Positions 6,641-14,834 of a stretch of 64,000 nucleotides of DNA are shown here, one piece after another. The stretch is from the NCBI RefSeq assembly GCF_009911265.1, contig NZ_QXXA01000011.1, forward strand, positions 1 through 64,000, written 5' to 3'. Within the stretch, counting starts at the first letter, position 1, and the number at the start of each line of letters is the position of its first letter. The notes below the pieces were generated by a model. The model did no database searches. It was given only the letters and a program-made list of their open reading frames with translations, and was not told the DNA's origin. A program made the position numbers and the translations under genes. The DNA is from Senegalia massiliensis. Lineage in GTDB: Bacteria > Bacillota > Clostridia > Tissierellales > SIT17.

Positions 6641-7657
6641 TTAATACTCATTTGCAAATGTTGGTATAGATTCAGGTGTAGATAAGTTCATTTTAGCTTC
6701 TTCTAATGTCTTACCATCTATAAGCATTTCTACTTTTTCAATTTCATCAAACTGAGATAATGTTAAAGCTATATTTTTATTCATTGAATCAAATGCTTGT
6801 TGATTCATTATATTTTCTTTTGTATCACCAGATAAATCAACAACGGCTACTCCATCTTTAACTTCAACACCTTTTAGCTCTACTCCCATTGGAATATCAG
6901 TATAAAGACCACTAGACTCAGGCGGACCTTCAAACAGTTCTTCTAAAGCTGTATACATATCTGGAGAAGGTGCTGTTACTGTTTTAGTTACAGGTACATA
7001 ATATTCATATTCTCCATTTGTAGTTCCTTTATAATATACTACTACTTTAGAATCTCCATTATTGTCTACTAAGTTTATATCTCTTCTTTCAATAGGGTCA
7101 AAAACATCTGTTCCATAAGTTAATGTTTCTTTTATTCCACCATCAATCATAAACTGAACTTTGTTAATTGTAGGAAATTCTGTTAACGTGTATACAACTG
7201 CATTAACTAAACTTACTTCCTCAACCTTGTCATTAGTATTTAATATCTCTTTTGAAAAATTAACCTTAGCAAGACCAGTTTCTTCATCAACTGACATACC
7301 TATTACTTCGCTACCAGTAGGTAATACTGGATTTAATCCTGATTTAACCATATCAGTTTGATTTTTATCATTGTTTACCATATAAGATAATGTCTTTTTA
7401 GCAATTCCAGTATCCCAAGATATTTTTCTTTTTATAGGCACTAATAAATTTTTGTCACTTTTATAGTAAATAACAGTATCCCTTGCATCCTCTTGTTCAA
7501 CCGTTATTTCAACTGAATCTGTTGGTTTTTCTGCTGTATCTTTTTGATCTTCTTCAGATGTAATCATCTCTTTCATAGCTTGCATCTTTCCACATCCTGT
7601 AATTGATACTAAAATAATCAAAAGTAAAAATATACTTATAAGTTTTTTAGAAACCAT
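6641..7657 (-). CDS. gerM: GerM-type lipoprotein with two GerMN domains
   Basis: The 338-residue protein begins with a lipoprotein signal peptide (LVSITGC, Cys22), then a charged linker and two GerMN repeats (about 85-185 and 210-325; both contain MxxDEET or VKDGVAVVDLS-type segments and FDEIEKVEMLIDG or INKVQFMIDGG). GerM in Bacillus is needed for forespore engulfment and germination. The neighbouring rph, rdgB and yfcE reproduce the Bacillus order. It indicates a spore-forming lineage, although GerMN domains also occur in non-sporulation lipoproteins. The RBS is GGGGGTAAAT. Confidence 0.85.
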   Translation of the reverse strand: MVSKKLISIFLLLIILVSITGCGKMQAMKEMITSEEDQKDTAEKPTDSVEITVEQEDARDTVIYYKSDKNLLVPIKRKISWDTGIAKKTLSYMVNNDKNQTDMVKSGLNPVLPTGSEVIGMSVDEETGLAKVNFSKEILNTNDKVEEVSLVNAVVYTLTEFPTINKVQFMIDGGIKETLTYGTDVFDPIERRDINLVDNNGDSKVVVYYKGTTNGEYEYYVPVTKTVTAPSPDMYTALEELFEGPPESSGLYTDIPMGVELKGVEVKDGVAVVDLSGDTKENIMNQQAFDSMNKNIALTLSQFDEIEKVEMLIDGKTLEEAKMNLSTPESIPTFANEY

Positions 7658-7739
7658 ATATTTACCCCCTTAGTTATCTATATATAATTATATTAGACAA
7701 CAAGTAATACTATGAGTAAATATAAAAATAATTTTATCA

Positions 7740-8714
7740 TTATTCTATAACTTTATAAAGTTCATCACTTTCTGGAGGATCTATTCTTTCATTATCTAAA
7801 AATACACCATCATCTATAACCTCACCTATAATACTTGATTCTATTTGGGCTTCTTTAAATTTTTTCAATATATTTTCTGCTTTTTCATTATCAGTTATTA
7901 TTATAAGACTACCACTTGCTATCAATCTATATGGATCAATATCTAATTCATTGCATATAATTTCAGTAGACTTTTCTAATTTTATTTGATCTTTATAAAT
8001 CCTTATTCCTTTATCTATAGCTTGAGAAGCTTCATATATAGCTCCAAATAATCCACCTTCTGTTATATCATGCATATATTCAACACCAATATTTCCTGCT
8101 ATCATACCTTCTTTTACTACACTAATATTTTTCATTAAATTCTTTGCTTCTTGTATTAAATTATCATCTATATTATTTCTTAATTTATCTTCTATATCTT
8201 CAGCTATTATTGATGTACCTTCTATTGCAATCTTTTTTGTAAGTATAACTTTGTACCCTCTTTCAACTTTCTTTGAATCTAATGTTTTTTCTTTAAGCTG
8301 CTTACCTATAGCTGTAGAGTTTATCACTATTTTATTAACTGCATTTGTTATTTCTGTATGTCCACCTATTATGTCTATGTTCAATTCTTTAGCAGTGTTT
8401 GATGCATCAATCATTATATTTTCAATCTCTTGTTTAGTAGTATTTGGTGGTGCTAATATTGTAAGAAGTATACCTACTGGCTCTGCCCCATTAGAAGCTA
8501 CATCATTAGCTGATATATGTATAGCTAGTTTCCCTATATTTTTCGATGCCCCAGTTATTGGATCAGTAGATACAACACATGCATATTTATCAAAATCAAT
8601 TACTGCTGAATCTTCACCTACTGCACCTCTAGTAATTATGTCAGTTCTTTTATTTTCTAATAATTTGAAAACTAAATTTTCTAGCAATTCATTAGGTAGT
8701 TTCCCTATTTTCAT
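7740..8714 (-). CDS. AIR synthase-related (PurM/HypE-like) protein
   Basis: The 324-residue protein has the PurM-superfamily layout: an N-terminal GEDSAVIDF ATP-site segment, AIHISANDVASNGAEPVGILLTIL and IIGGHTEITN in the first domain, then a C-terminal domain with MHDITEGGLFGAIYEA. It resembles HypE but lacks the C-terminal cysteine motif HypE uses, and no hydrogenase genes are nearby. Members of this clostridial group have no settled reaction. The start (8714) lies inside the upstream gene after GGGGAG, so translation is coupled to it. Confidence 0.8.
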   Translation of the reverse strand: MKIGKLPNELLENLVFKLLENKRTDIITRGAVGEDSAVIDFDKYACVVSTDPITGASKNIGKLAIHISANDVASNGAEPVGILLTILAPPNTTKQEIENIMIDASNTAKELNIDIIGGHTEITNAVNKIVINSTAIGKQLKEKTLDSKKVERGYKVILTKKIAIEGTSIIAEDIEDKLRNNIDDNLIQEAKNLMKNISVVKEGMIAGNIGVEYMHDITEGGLFGAIYEASQAIDKGIRIYKDQIKLEKSTEIICNELDIDPYRLIASGSLIIITDNEKAENILKKFKEAQIESSIIGEVIDDGVFLDNERIDPPESDELYKVIE

Positions 8715-9312
8715 TCATTTTCTCCCCTTTGTTTGAATATACATATTTAATATTATTATATGGTATATATTTATGATCAGTTATAAGTGCTATAGGAGAT
8801 ATGTCTTCTGGCAAAATCTCATGAAATACTAAAACTTCAGCATCATAATTAGATAGATTATCTCTTCTAAGTTTTAAATTTTCTTTGAAACTTAATGAAG
8901 TATTCCAATAATCTTTAATACTATTTATTCCTATAGTTTCTATATATTCCTTCATAAATTTAAATTCACAATCATCTTTAAGTATAAAAGGTTCATATAT
9001 TTGATTAACTAAATTTTCATTAGCTATAAAACACCTATCTTGATTTATTTTCACTCCCAGAATTATACTATGAGAATGAAAATGATGATTTTTTTTATAG
9101 TTTAAACTCGCAAATATTGCCTTTTGTCGTATTACCCAACTTGGATAATACGATGGTTTATAATTGTCAATAAACTTATGAAACTCTAAATATTTTTGTC
9201 TGTAACTATTCTTATCATTAAATTTAATCCCATTTTTTAAAATTAATGATAAATCATTTATATTAACAACATGATATACCATATTAGTTTTTGTAAAATC
9301 ATTAAATATCAT
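8692..9312 (-). CDS. Possible ADP-ribosyltransferase-fold protein (DarT/DUF4433-like)
   Basis: The 206-residue protein opens with VYHVVNINDLSLILKNGI, which resembles the H-x-(T/V)-x(3)-L-x(2)-IL-x(2)-G start of DarT/DUF4433 proteins. Near the end is YDAEVLVFHEILPEDISPI, resembling the segment with the catalytic Glu in that fold. The similarity is by eye and other families are possible. No DarG-type macrodomain partner is adjacent. Instead it overlaps the PurM-like gene by 23 bases and supplies its ribosome binding site, so the two are coupled and may work together. Function unproven. Confidence 0.45.
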   Translation of the reverse strand: MIFNDFTKTNMVYHVVNINDLSLILKNGIKFNDKNSYRQKYLEFHKFIDNYKPSYYPSWVIRQKAIFASLNYKKNHHFHSHSIILGVKINQDRCFIANENLVNQIYEPFILKDDCEFKFMKEYIETIGINSIKDYWNTSLSFKENLKLRRDNLSNYDAEVLVFHEILPEDISPIALITDHKYIPYNNIKYVYSNKGEKMNENRETT

Positions 9313-9457
9313 TTAAATCACCCTTTAAATATTATTCTCAAAGATGATTTATTTAATCCTACATATTATATAATATCATAGCTTTATTTTTTTGTAATTA
9401 TATTATTATAATTGGGCAAACTAAAATCAAATATATTCTATGGTGGTGGAATAATTT

Positions 9458-9601
9458 ATGATAAATTGCTCAGAAAATTGTATACATCAAAAAGATGGAA
9501 TATGTAATCTAAACTATATTGTAAATTCCACTGGAATAGTTAAAAACAATTGTCCTTATTTCGATTATAAAAATGAAAAGGATAAAAAAACTCCGATTTA
9601 A
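9458..9601 (+). CDS. Small cysteine-containing protein, 47 residues
   Basis: A short frame after GGTGGTGGA encodes MINCSENCIHQKDGICNLN followed by a linker and NNCPYFDY, with cysteines at positions 4, 8, 16 and 32 spaced like a small metal-binding knuckle. Short clostridial proteins of this pattern are conserved and often misannotated by transfer. The last codons form one arm of the following terminator. It is alone on the plus strand between two minus-strand units. Function unknown; metal binding is an inference from the cysteines. Confidence 0.65.
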   Translation: MINCSENCIHQKDGICNLNYIVNSTGIVKNNCPYFDYKNEKDKKTPI

Positions 9602-9615
9602 ATCGGAGTTTTTTT
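9584..9615. terminator. Bidirectional palindromic terminator
   Basis: A perfect 32-base palindrome (AAAAAAACTCCGATTT and its reverse complement) with A- and T-runs at the ends. It overlaps the stop of the small plus-strand gene and follows oppA on the minus strand, so it serves both. Confidence 0.85.
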
Positions 9616-9616
9616 A

Positions 9617-11287
9617 TTATTTTGTTATATAGGCTGTTTTATATCCATTTGTAATTGCAAGTGGAAGTCTTACTATTCCATCTACTTTTGGATTTTGTAA
9701 GTAGATTTTTACAGAATGATCTGTTGGTGATACAACCATTTCATCTATTAAAATCTTTTCAGCATCCATCATTGCTTGCATACGCTCTTCACCAGTTGTT
9801 GTTTGAGCTGTTTTAATTAACTCATCATACTCTGCATTAGACCAACCAGCAGTATTTTGTGGTCCATCTGTTATCCACATATCCATGAAAGTCATAGGAT
9901 CATTGTAATCTCCAACCCATCCTGAATATGAGAATGCAAAATCTTTTTTGTTTTCTCTATCAATCTTAACTTTAAATGTAGCAGTATCTATCCCCACTTC
10001 TACACCTAAATTTTCTTTCCAATATTGTTGCCAAATTTGTGCTCTTTGAAGTGAGTTTTCACTATCAAAAGTAAGGAATTTGATTCCATTCATATCTTCT
10101 ACTGTCTTGCCAATTTCCTCTAATCCTTCTTCTAATAACTTCTTAGCTTCTTCAGCAGATGAACCATTACCTACATCTTTTAATAACTCTCCATTAGCTT
10201 CTCTAAAAGTCTTATCTCCAGGTCCTGGTATTCCAGGTGGTACAAATGCCCATGCTGGAGGAACAATACCTTCAGTTCTAGCTTGTTGTATTTTTTCTCT
10301 ATCTATTGCCATACCGAACGCTTTTCTTATCTTAGCATTTTTAAAGAATTCATTTTCAGTATTAAATGTATAGTAGAAAGTAGATGCTTCTGGTGATTTA
10401 ATTAAATCATCTTTATATTTTTCTAAATATTGTGATGGTACATTTATAACATCTAATTCTCCTGTTTCATAAAGGTTTATGATTGTATTAGGGTCACTAG
10501 TCATAATACCTTCTACTTTGTCAAGAGTTACATTTTCTGCATCCCAGTAATTATCATTTTTTTCCATAACTAATTTGTTTTCATGTTCCCATTCTGTTAC
10601 TTTAAATGCTCCATTAGATACCATGTATTCTACATCTGATGCATATTTTTCTCCCCACTCTTCTACTTTATCTTGTCTTGCAGGTAAGAAAATACTATTT
10701 TGTAATTTACTTAAAAATGCTGGATTTGGTGATTTTAATGTTACCTTAAGAGTTTTTTCATCTTCTGCTTTAATTCCTACTTCAGCTGAATCTTTTATAT
10801 CACCTGAGTTATAAGCTTCTGCATTTACAATATCATATAGCATATATGCATATGTTGATGCAGTTTTAGGATCTAAACCTCTTAACCATGAATATTCAAA
10901 ATCTTGAGCTGTTACAGGTTCTCCATCTGACCACTTAGCATCTCTCAACTTGAATATATATTCTGTTCCGTCTTCATTTACTTCCCAAGATTCTGCCATT
11001 GCTGAACCTTCTTCTGGTAACCCTTCTTCATTAAGTCTTATTAGTCCATCTAATGTATCAATAAGTATTCTACTTGAAGTAGCATCTTGTGATATTTGTG
11101 GATCAAGACTTGGTGGTTCTGAATTCCAATTCATTCTAAGTACCTGCTCTTCAGCCAATTCCTTGCTTGATGATTCATCCTTTGAGCCTTCATCTGTAGA
11201 GCTATCATCTCCCCCACAAGCAGTAAGAGCTAATGAACCTACAAGAACAAATACTAATAATAGTGATAGTAATTTGGTTCTTTTCAT
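9617..11287 (-). CDS. oppA: Oligopeptide-binding lipoprotein OppA, paralogue 1
   Basis: The 556-residue protein has a lipoprotein signal peptide (LALTAC, Cys24), an acidic linker and a full family 5 solute-binding domain. The family signature SWEVNEDGTEYIFKLRDAKW is at about residues 84-103. It would capture peptides at the outer membrane face for the Opp permease. It is closely related to the oppA at 11599-13305, including long nearly identical DNA stretches in the 3' half. It has its own upstream region with a CodY-like box and is separated from oppA-2 by a terminator. Confidence 0.92.
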   Translation of the reverse strand: MKRTKLLSLLLVFVLVGSLALTACGGDDSSTDEGSKDESSSKELAEEQVLRMNWNSEPPSLDPQISQDATSSRILIDTLDGLIRLNEEGLPEEGSAMAESWEVNEDGTEYIFKLRDAKWSDGEPVTAQDFEYSWLRGLDPKTASTYAYMLYDIVNAEAYNSGDIKDSAEVGIKAEDEKTLKVTLKSPNPAFLSKLQNSIFLPARQDKVEEWGEKYASDVEYMVSNGAFKVTEWEHENKLVMEKNDNYWDAENVTLDKVEGIMTSDPNTIINLYETGELDVINVPSQYLEKYKDDLIKSPEASTFYYTFNTENEFFKNAKIRKAFGMAIDREKIQQARTEGIVPPAWAFVPPGIPGPGDKTFREANGELLKDVGNGSSAEEAKKLLEEGLEEIGKTVEDMNGIKFLTFDSENSLQRAQIWQQYWKENLGVEVGIDTATFKVKIDRENKKDFAFSYSGWVGDYNDPMTFMDMWITDGPQNTAGWSNAEYDELIKTAQTTTGEERMQAMMDAEKILIDEMVVSPTDHSVKIYLQNPKVDGIVRLPLAITNGYKTAYITK

Positions 11288-11338
11288 TAATTATGTCCTC
11301 CATTCTGTTATTAAAGTTAATCACCTTAGTTTGTTTTA

Positions 11339-11353
11339 AATTTTCTGGATATT
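11339..11353. promoter_or_regulatory. CodY-like box upstream of oppA-1
   Basis: AATTTTCTGGATATT matches the CodY consensus AATTTTCWGAAAATT at 13 of 15 positions. It lies 52 bases upstream of the oppA start. Confidence 0.5.
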
Positions 11354-11560
11354 TAATGCATCCCTTTAATTGTAAACTGAAAATGACTTATATAAAATTA
11401 TAGAATAGTGAAAAAATAAAGTCAAAATTATTAAGTTTTTATAAAGAATGCTTTATTTTTTACTTTTCATTATTATTTTATAACCTTGTTAATTACAGGA
11501 GTACATATAATTAATGATATATTTTAAATTATTTCACATTTATAAATATTTTGTAATATT

Positions 11561-11590
11561 TAAAGGATGAATCAAAAGATTCATCCTTTA
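11561..11590 (-). terminator. Terminator after oppA-2
   Basis: Perfect 13-bp stem TAAAGGATGAATC/GATTCATCCTTTA with a 4-base loop just after the oppA-2 stop. Confidence 0.75.
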
Positions 11591-11598
11591 AATATATC

Positions 11599-13305
11599 TT
11601 ATTTTACAAAATAAGCTTTATATAATCCATCTGTAACTTGAAGTGGTAATCTTACAACGCCTTTTAGTTTAGGGTTTTCAAGTAATACAGCCACTGAGTG
11701 ATCTTGAGGAGCTACTGGTAGTTCTTCCATTAAGATCTTTTCAGCTTCTAACATTGCATTCATTCTTTCTTCACTATCATTAGTAGTTTGAGCTGTTTTA
11801 ATTAACTCATCATACTCTGCATTAGACCAAGCAGCAGTATTTTGTGGTCCATCTGTAACCCACATATCCATGAAAGTCATAGGATCATTGTAATCTCCAA
11901 TCCATCCTGAATATGAGAATGCAAAGTCTTTTTTGTTTTCTCTATCAATCTTAACTTTAAATGTAGCAGTGTCTATTCCTACTTCTATACCTAAATTTTC
12001 TTTCCAATATTGTTGCCAAATTTGCGCTCTTTGAAGTGAGTTTTCACTATCAAAAGTAAGGAATTTGATTCCTTTCATATCTTCTACTGTCTTTCCAATT
12101 TCGTCTAATCCTTCTTCTAATAACTTCTTAGCTTCTTCAGCTGTAGCACCATTACCTAAGTCTTTTAATAATTCTCCATTAGCTTCTCTAAATGTTGTTC
12201 CTTCAGGTCCTGGCATTCCAGGTGGTACAAATGCCCATGCTGGTGGAACTACACCTTGAGTTCTAGCTTCTTGTATTTTCTTTCTATCTACTGCCATACC
12301 AAATGCTTTTCTTATCTTAACATTTTTAAAGAATTCATTTTCAGTATTAAATGTATAGTAGAAAGTAGATGCTTCTGGATAAGTATTTAATTTATCTTTA
12401 TATTGCTCTATATATTGTGATGGTACATTTATCCAATCTAATTCTCCTGTTTCATAAAGGTTCATTATAGTATTAGGATCGTTTACCATGATACCTTCTA
12501 CTCTTTCAAGTTTAACATTTTCAGCATTCCAATAATCTGCATTCTTTTCCATAACTAATTTATTTTCATGTTCCCATTCTACTACTTTAAATGGTCCGTT
12601 AGACACTAAATACTCAACCTCTGAAGCATACTTTTCTCCCCACTCTTTAACTTTATCTTCTCTTGCAGGTAAGAAAGTACTATTTTGTAATTTACTTAAG
12701 AAAGTTGGATCTGGTCTTTCAAGTGTTACTTTAAGAGTTTTTTCATCTTCTGCTGTTATTCCTACTTCATCAGCATTATCTATATCTCCTGAATTATAAG
12801 CTTCTGCATTTTTTATAGCATAAAGCATGAAAGCATAAGTTGAAGCTGTTTCTGGATCTAATGCTCTTTTCCAAGAATATTCAAAATCTGCTGCTGTTAC
12901 AGGTTCTCCATCTGACCACTTAGCATCTCTTAAATTGAATATATATTCTGTTCCGTCTTCATTTACTTCCCAAGTTTCAGCCATTGCTGAACCTTCTTCT
13001 GGTACACCATCTTCATCTAATCTTACCATACCTTCTAATGTATCATTAAGTATTCTACTTGAAGTAGCATCTTGTGATATTTGTGGATCTAAACTTGGAG
13101 GCTCTGACTGCCAATTTATTCTAAGCACTTGATCTTCAGCCATTTCCTCTTCGCCTGCATCTTCACCTTCATCATTATTTTCACCTTCTGTTGCCGGATC
13201 ATCTGTGCTTTCTTTTGTATCATCATCGCCAGCACAACCAGCAAGAGCTACTGAAAATACCATTGCAAAGATTAATAGCATTACTAACAACTTATTTTTT
13301 TTCAT
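11599..13305 (-). CDS. oppA: Oligopeptide-binding lipoprotein OppA, paralogue 2
   Basis: From ATG 13305 (after AAAGGGGA) the protein has 568 residues. It has a signal peptide with lipobox LAGC (Cys24), a long acidic Glu/Asp linker (about 28-58) and a family 5 solute-binding domain with the signature TWEVNEDGTEYIFNLRDAKW. An ATG-equivalent 33 bases upstream has no ribosome binding site. It is driven by a consensus promoter at 13535-13563 and has its own terminator, so it can be expressed far above the permease. It arose by tandem duplication with oppA-1; substitutions concentrate in the linker and in some ligand-loop regions. Confidence 0.92.
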   Translation of the reverse strand: MKKNKLLVMLLIFAMVFSVALAGCAGDDDTKESTDDPATEGENNDEGEDAGEEEMAEDQVLRINWQSEPPSLDPQISQDATSSRILNDTLEGMVRLDEDGVPEEGSAMAETWEVNEDGTEYIFNLRDAKWSDGEPVTAADFEYSWKRALDPETASTYAFMLYAIKNAEAYNSGDIDNADEVGITAEDEKTLKVTLERPDPTFLSKLQNSTFLPAREDKVKEWGEKYASEVEYLVSNGPFKVVEWEHENKLVMEKNADYWNAENVKLERVEGIMVNDPNTIMNLYETGELDWINVPSQYIEQYKDKLNTYPEASTFYYTFNTENEFFKNVKIRKAFGMAVDRKKIQEARTQGVVPPAWAFVPPGMPGPEGTTFREANGELLKDLGNGATAEEAKKLLEEGLDEIGKTVEDMKGIKFLTFDSENSLQRAQIWQQYWKENLGIEVGIDTATFKVKIDRENKKDFAFSYSGWIGDYNDPMTFMDMWVTDGPQNTAAWSNAEYDELIKTAQTTNDSEERMNAMLEAEKILMEELPVAPQDHSVAVLLENPKLKGVVRLPLQVTDGLYKAYFVK

Positions 13306-13364
13306 TAAATTTGTTCCCCTTTCATATTTTATAATCAATAATTACTGCCAGAAAATTCCTTATG

Positions 13365-13375
13365 TCACCCCCTCT
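13365..13375 (-). promoter_or_regulatory. Orphan Shine-Dalgarno motif in the oppA-2 leader
   Basis: AGAGGGGGTGA on the minus strand, 60 bases upstream of the oppA-2 ATG. The only start codon at usable distance opens GTG-ACA-TAA, so it does not serve a gene. Similar motifs occur at 17797 and 31689 at the same distance from their genes. It resembles ribosome-binding mRNA stabilisers (STAB-SD). Confidence 0.45.
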
Positions 13376-13534
13376 GATGTTAATTAACTTATATTTTATA
13401 TTCCATAAGAATATTTAAAATCCTTCTCAATTTTAGAAATATTTTAAATATTCTAATAAAAAAATATAAATTATCTATTAACAATATTTCTGAAAGCTCT
13501 TAAAAGTATTACTTTTGTTTAATAGATTAATTAA

Positions 13535-13563
13535 ATTATACGGAATTTTTAAATTAATGTCAA
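13535..13563 (-). promoter_or_regulatory. Consensus SigA promoter of oppA-2
   Basis: TTGACA (13563-13558), a 17-base spacer and TATAAT (13540-13535) on the minus strand. Both hexamers match consensus exactly. Confidence 0.85.
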
Positions 13564-13816
13564 GAATATATTTCGCTTTTTTTATTTGTGTGTATCTTGC
13601 TTATATTCTAAATATTATATATATTACAATAGTATTACTTTGTTAACTATATAATTATATTTTGTCAATTGTCTAATAAAAGCTATTTAGAGATATAATC
13701 CATATACTATTCTTTCTTGTATCTCTAAATTATTTATATGCACAAGCATTATATTTAATTACTTTTTCTGTTTTTGTAATAGAATCTTAATATTCAAATA
13801 TTAAAAAAAAGCAAAG

Positions 13817-13848
13817 AAAAAGTATCAAGTTATTAACTCGATACTTTT
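13817..13848 (-). terminator. Terminator after oppF
   Basis: Hairpin AAAAGTATCGAGTT/AACTTGATACTTTT with one mismatch, followed by TTTCTTTG on the minus strand, just after the oppF stop. It ends the oppBCDF transcript. Confidence 0.75.
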
Positions 13849-13856
13849 CAAAAAAC

Positions 13857-14834
13857 TTATTCTACTAAATGACATGCTACATAATGACCTGGTTTTACTT
13901 CTCTTAGTTCTGGTGCTTTTTGTCTACATATGTCTTTAGCATATTTACATCTATTTTGGAATTTACAGCCTTCAGGAGGATTAATTGGACTCGGAACATC
14001 TCCTTCAAGTATAATTCTCTTTCTCCCTTTAGATGCTTCAGGATCTGCAATAGGTATTGCAGAAAGTAATGCTTGAGTATATGGGTGTAATGGCTCATTA
14101 TAAAGGTCATTACTTGATGTAAGTTCCATTATCGCACCTAAATACATTACTGCTATTCTATCTGATATATGCTTAACCATTGAAAGATCATGAGCTATAA
14201 ATAAATATGTTAATCCCATCTCTTTTTGTAAATCTTCAAGTAAATTTACAACTTGGGCTTGAATAGACACATCAAGTGCAGAAATAGGCTCGTCACATAC
14301 TATAAATTTAGGTTCAACAGAAAGAGCACGTGCTATACCTATACGTTGTCTTTGTCCACCACTAAATTCATGTGGGAAACGAGAAGCATGTTCTCTGTTA
14401 AGACCTACAGTTTCAAGCAGTTCATATATTCTCTTCATTCTTTCTTTGCCTTTTCTCAAATTGTGTATATCCATTCCTTCACCAATAATATCTCCAACTG
14501 TCATACGAGGATTAAGTGAAGCATATGGATCTTGGAATATCATTTGAGTTTCTTTTGCAAAATTTTTCATTTCTTTTTTATTTAATTTATGAACATTCAT
14601 TCCATCAAAAATTACTTCTCCATCAGTAGCATCATATAGACGTATAAGAGTTCTTCCAGTAGTAGATTTACCACAACCAGATTCACCTACAAGACCTAAT
14701 GTTTCTCCTTCTTTTATAGCGAATGATATACCATCTACCGCTTTAAGAATTTGATTTCTACCAACTTTAAAATGCTTTTTTAAATTTTTAACTTCAATTA
14801 AATTCTTTTTGTTATCTAAATTTTTTTCTGCCAT
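13857..14834 (-). CDS. oppF: Oligopeptide ABC transporter ATPase OppF
   Basis: The 325-residue ATPase has Walker A GESGCGKSTTGR, signature SGGQRQRIGIARAL, Walker B FIVCDEPISALD and the C-terminal oligopeptide/dipeptide extension with a four-cysteine iron-sulfur-like pattern (CKFQNRCKYAKDIC... C). The N-terminal LKKHFKVGRNQILKAVDGIS places it in the OppF rather than OppD group. Its ATG overlaps the oppD stop by one base (TAATG). It pairs with OppD to power peptide import through OppBC. Confidence 0.94.
   Translation of the reverse strand: MAEKNLDNKKNLIEVKNLKKHFKVGRNQILKAVDGISFAIKEGETLGLVGESGCGKSTTGRTLIRLYDATDGEVIFDGMNVHKLNKKEMKNFAKETQMIFQDPYASLNPRMTVGDIIGEGMDIHNLRKGKERMKRIYELLETVGLNREHASRFPHEFSGGQRQRIGIARALSVEPKFIVCDEPISALDVSIQAQVVNLLEDLQKEMGLTYLFIAHDLSMVKHISDRIAVMYLGAIMELTSSNDLYNEPLHPYTQALLSAIPIADPEASKGRKRIILEGDVPSPINPPEGCKFQNRCKYAKDICRQKAPELREVKPGHYVACHLVE

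Larger units (their letters stand above)
11288..11598. other. Intergenic region between the two oppA genes
   Basis: About 310 AT-rich bases. Contents seen: a CodY-like box at 11339-11353 and the oppA-2 terminator at 11561-11590. I see no gene or structured RNA here. Confidence 0.6.
13306..13856. other. Long leader and spacer between oppF and oppA-2
   Basis: About 550 AT-rich bases. It holds the oppF terminator (13817-13848), the oppA-2 promoter (13535-13563) and a leader of about 225 bases with an orphan Shine-Dalgarno motif (13365-13375). A weak CodY-like half match (TACTGCCAGAAAATT, 11 of 15) lies at 13343-13357. I see no gene. Confidence 0.6.

Noticed and set aside
8692-8714. DarTG toxin-antitoxin system
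   Set aside because: No macrodomain antitoxin gene is adjacent; the neighbour is PurM-like.
8251-8736. 161-codon plus-strand frame opposite the PurM-like gene
   Set aside because: Shadow of a conserved gene with no ribosome binding site.
13904-14110. Minus-strand frame inside oppF in another phase
   Set aside because: oppF has full family motifs across this stretch; the alternative frame has none.
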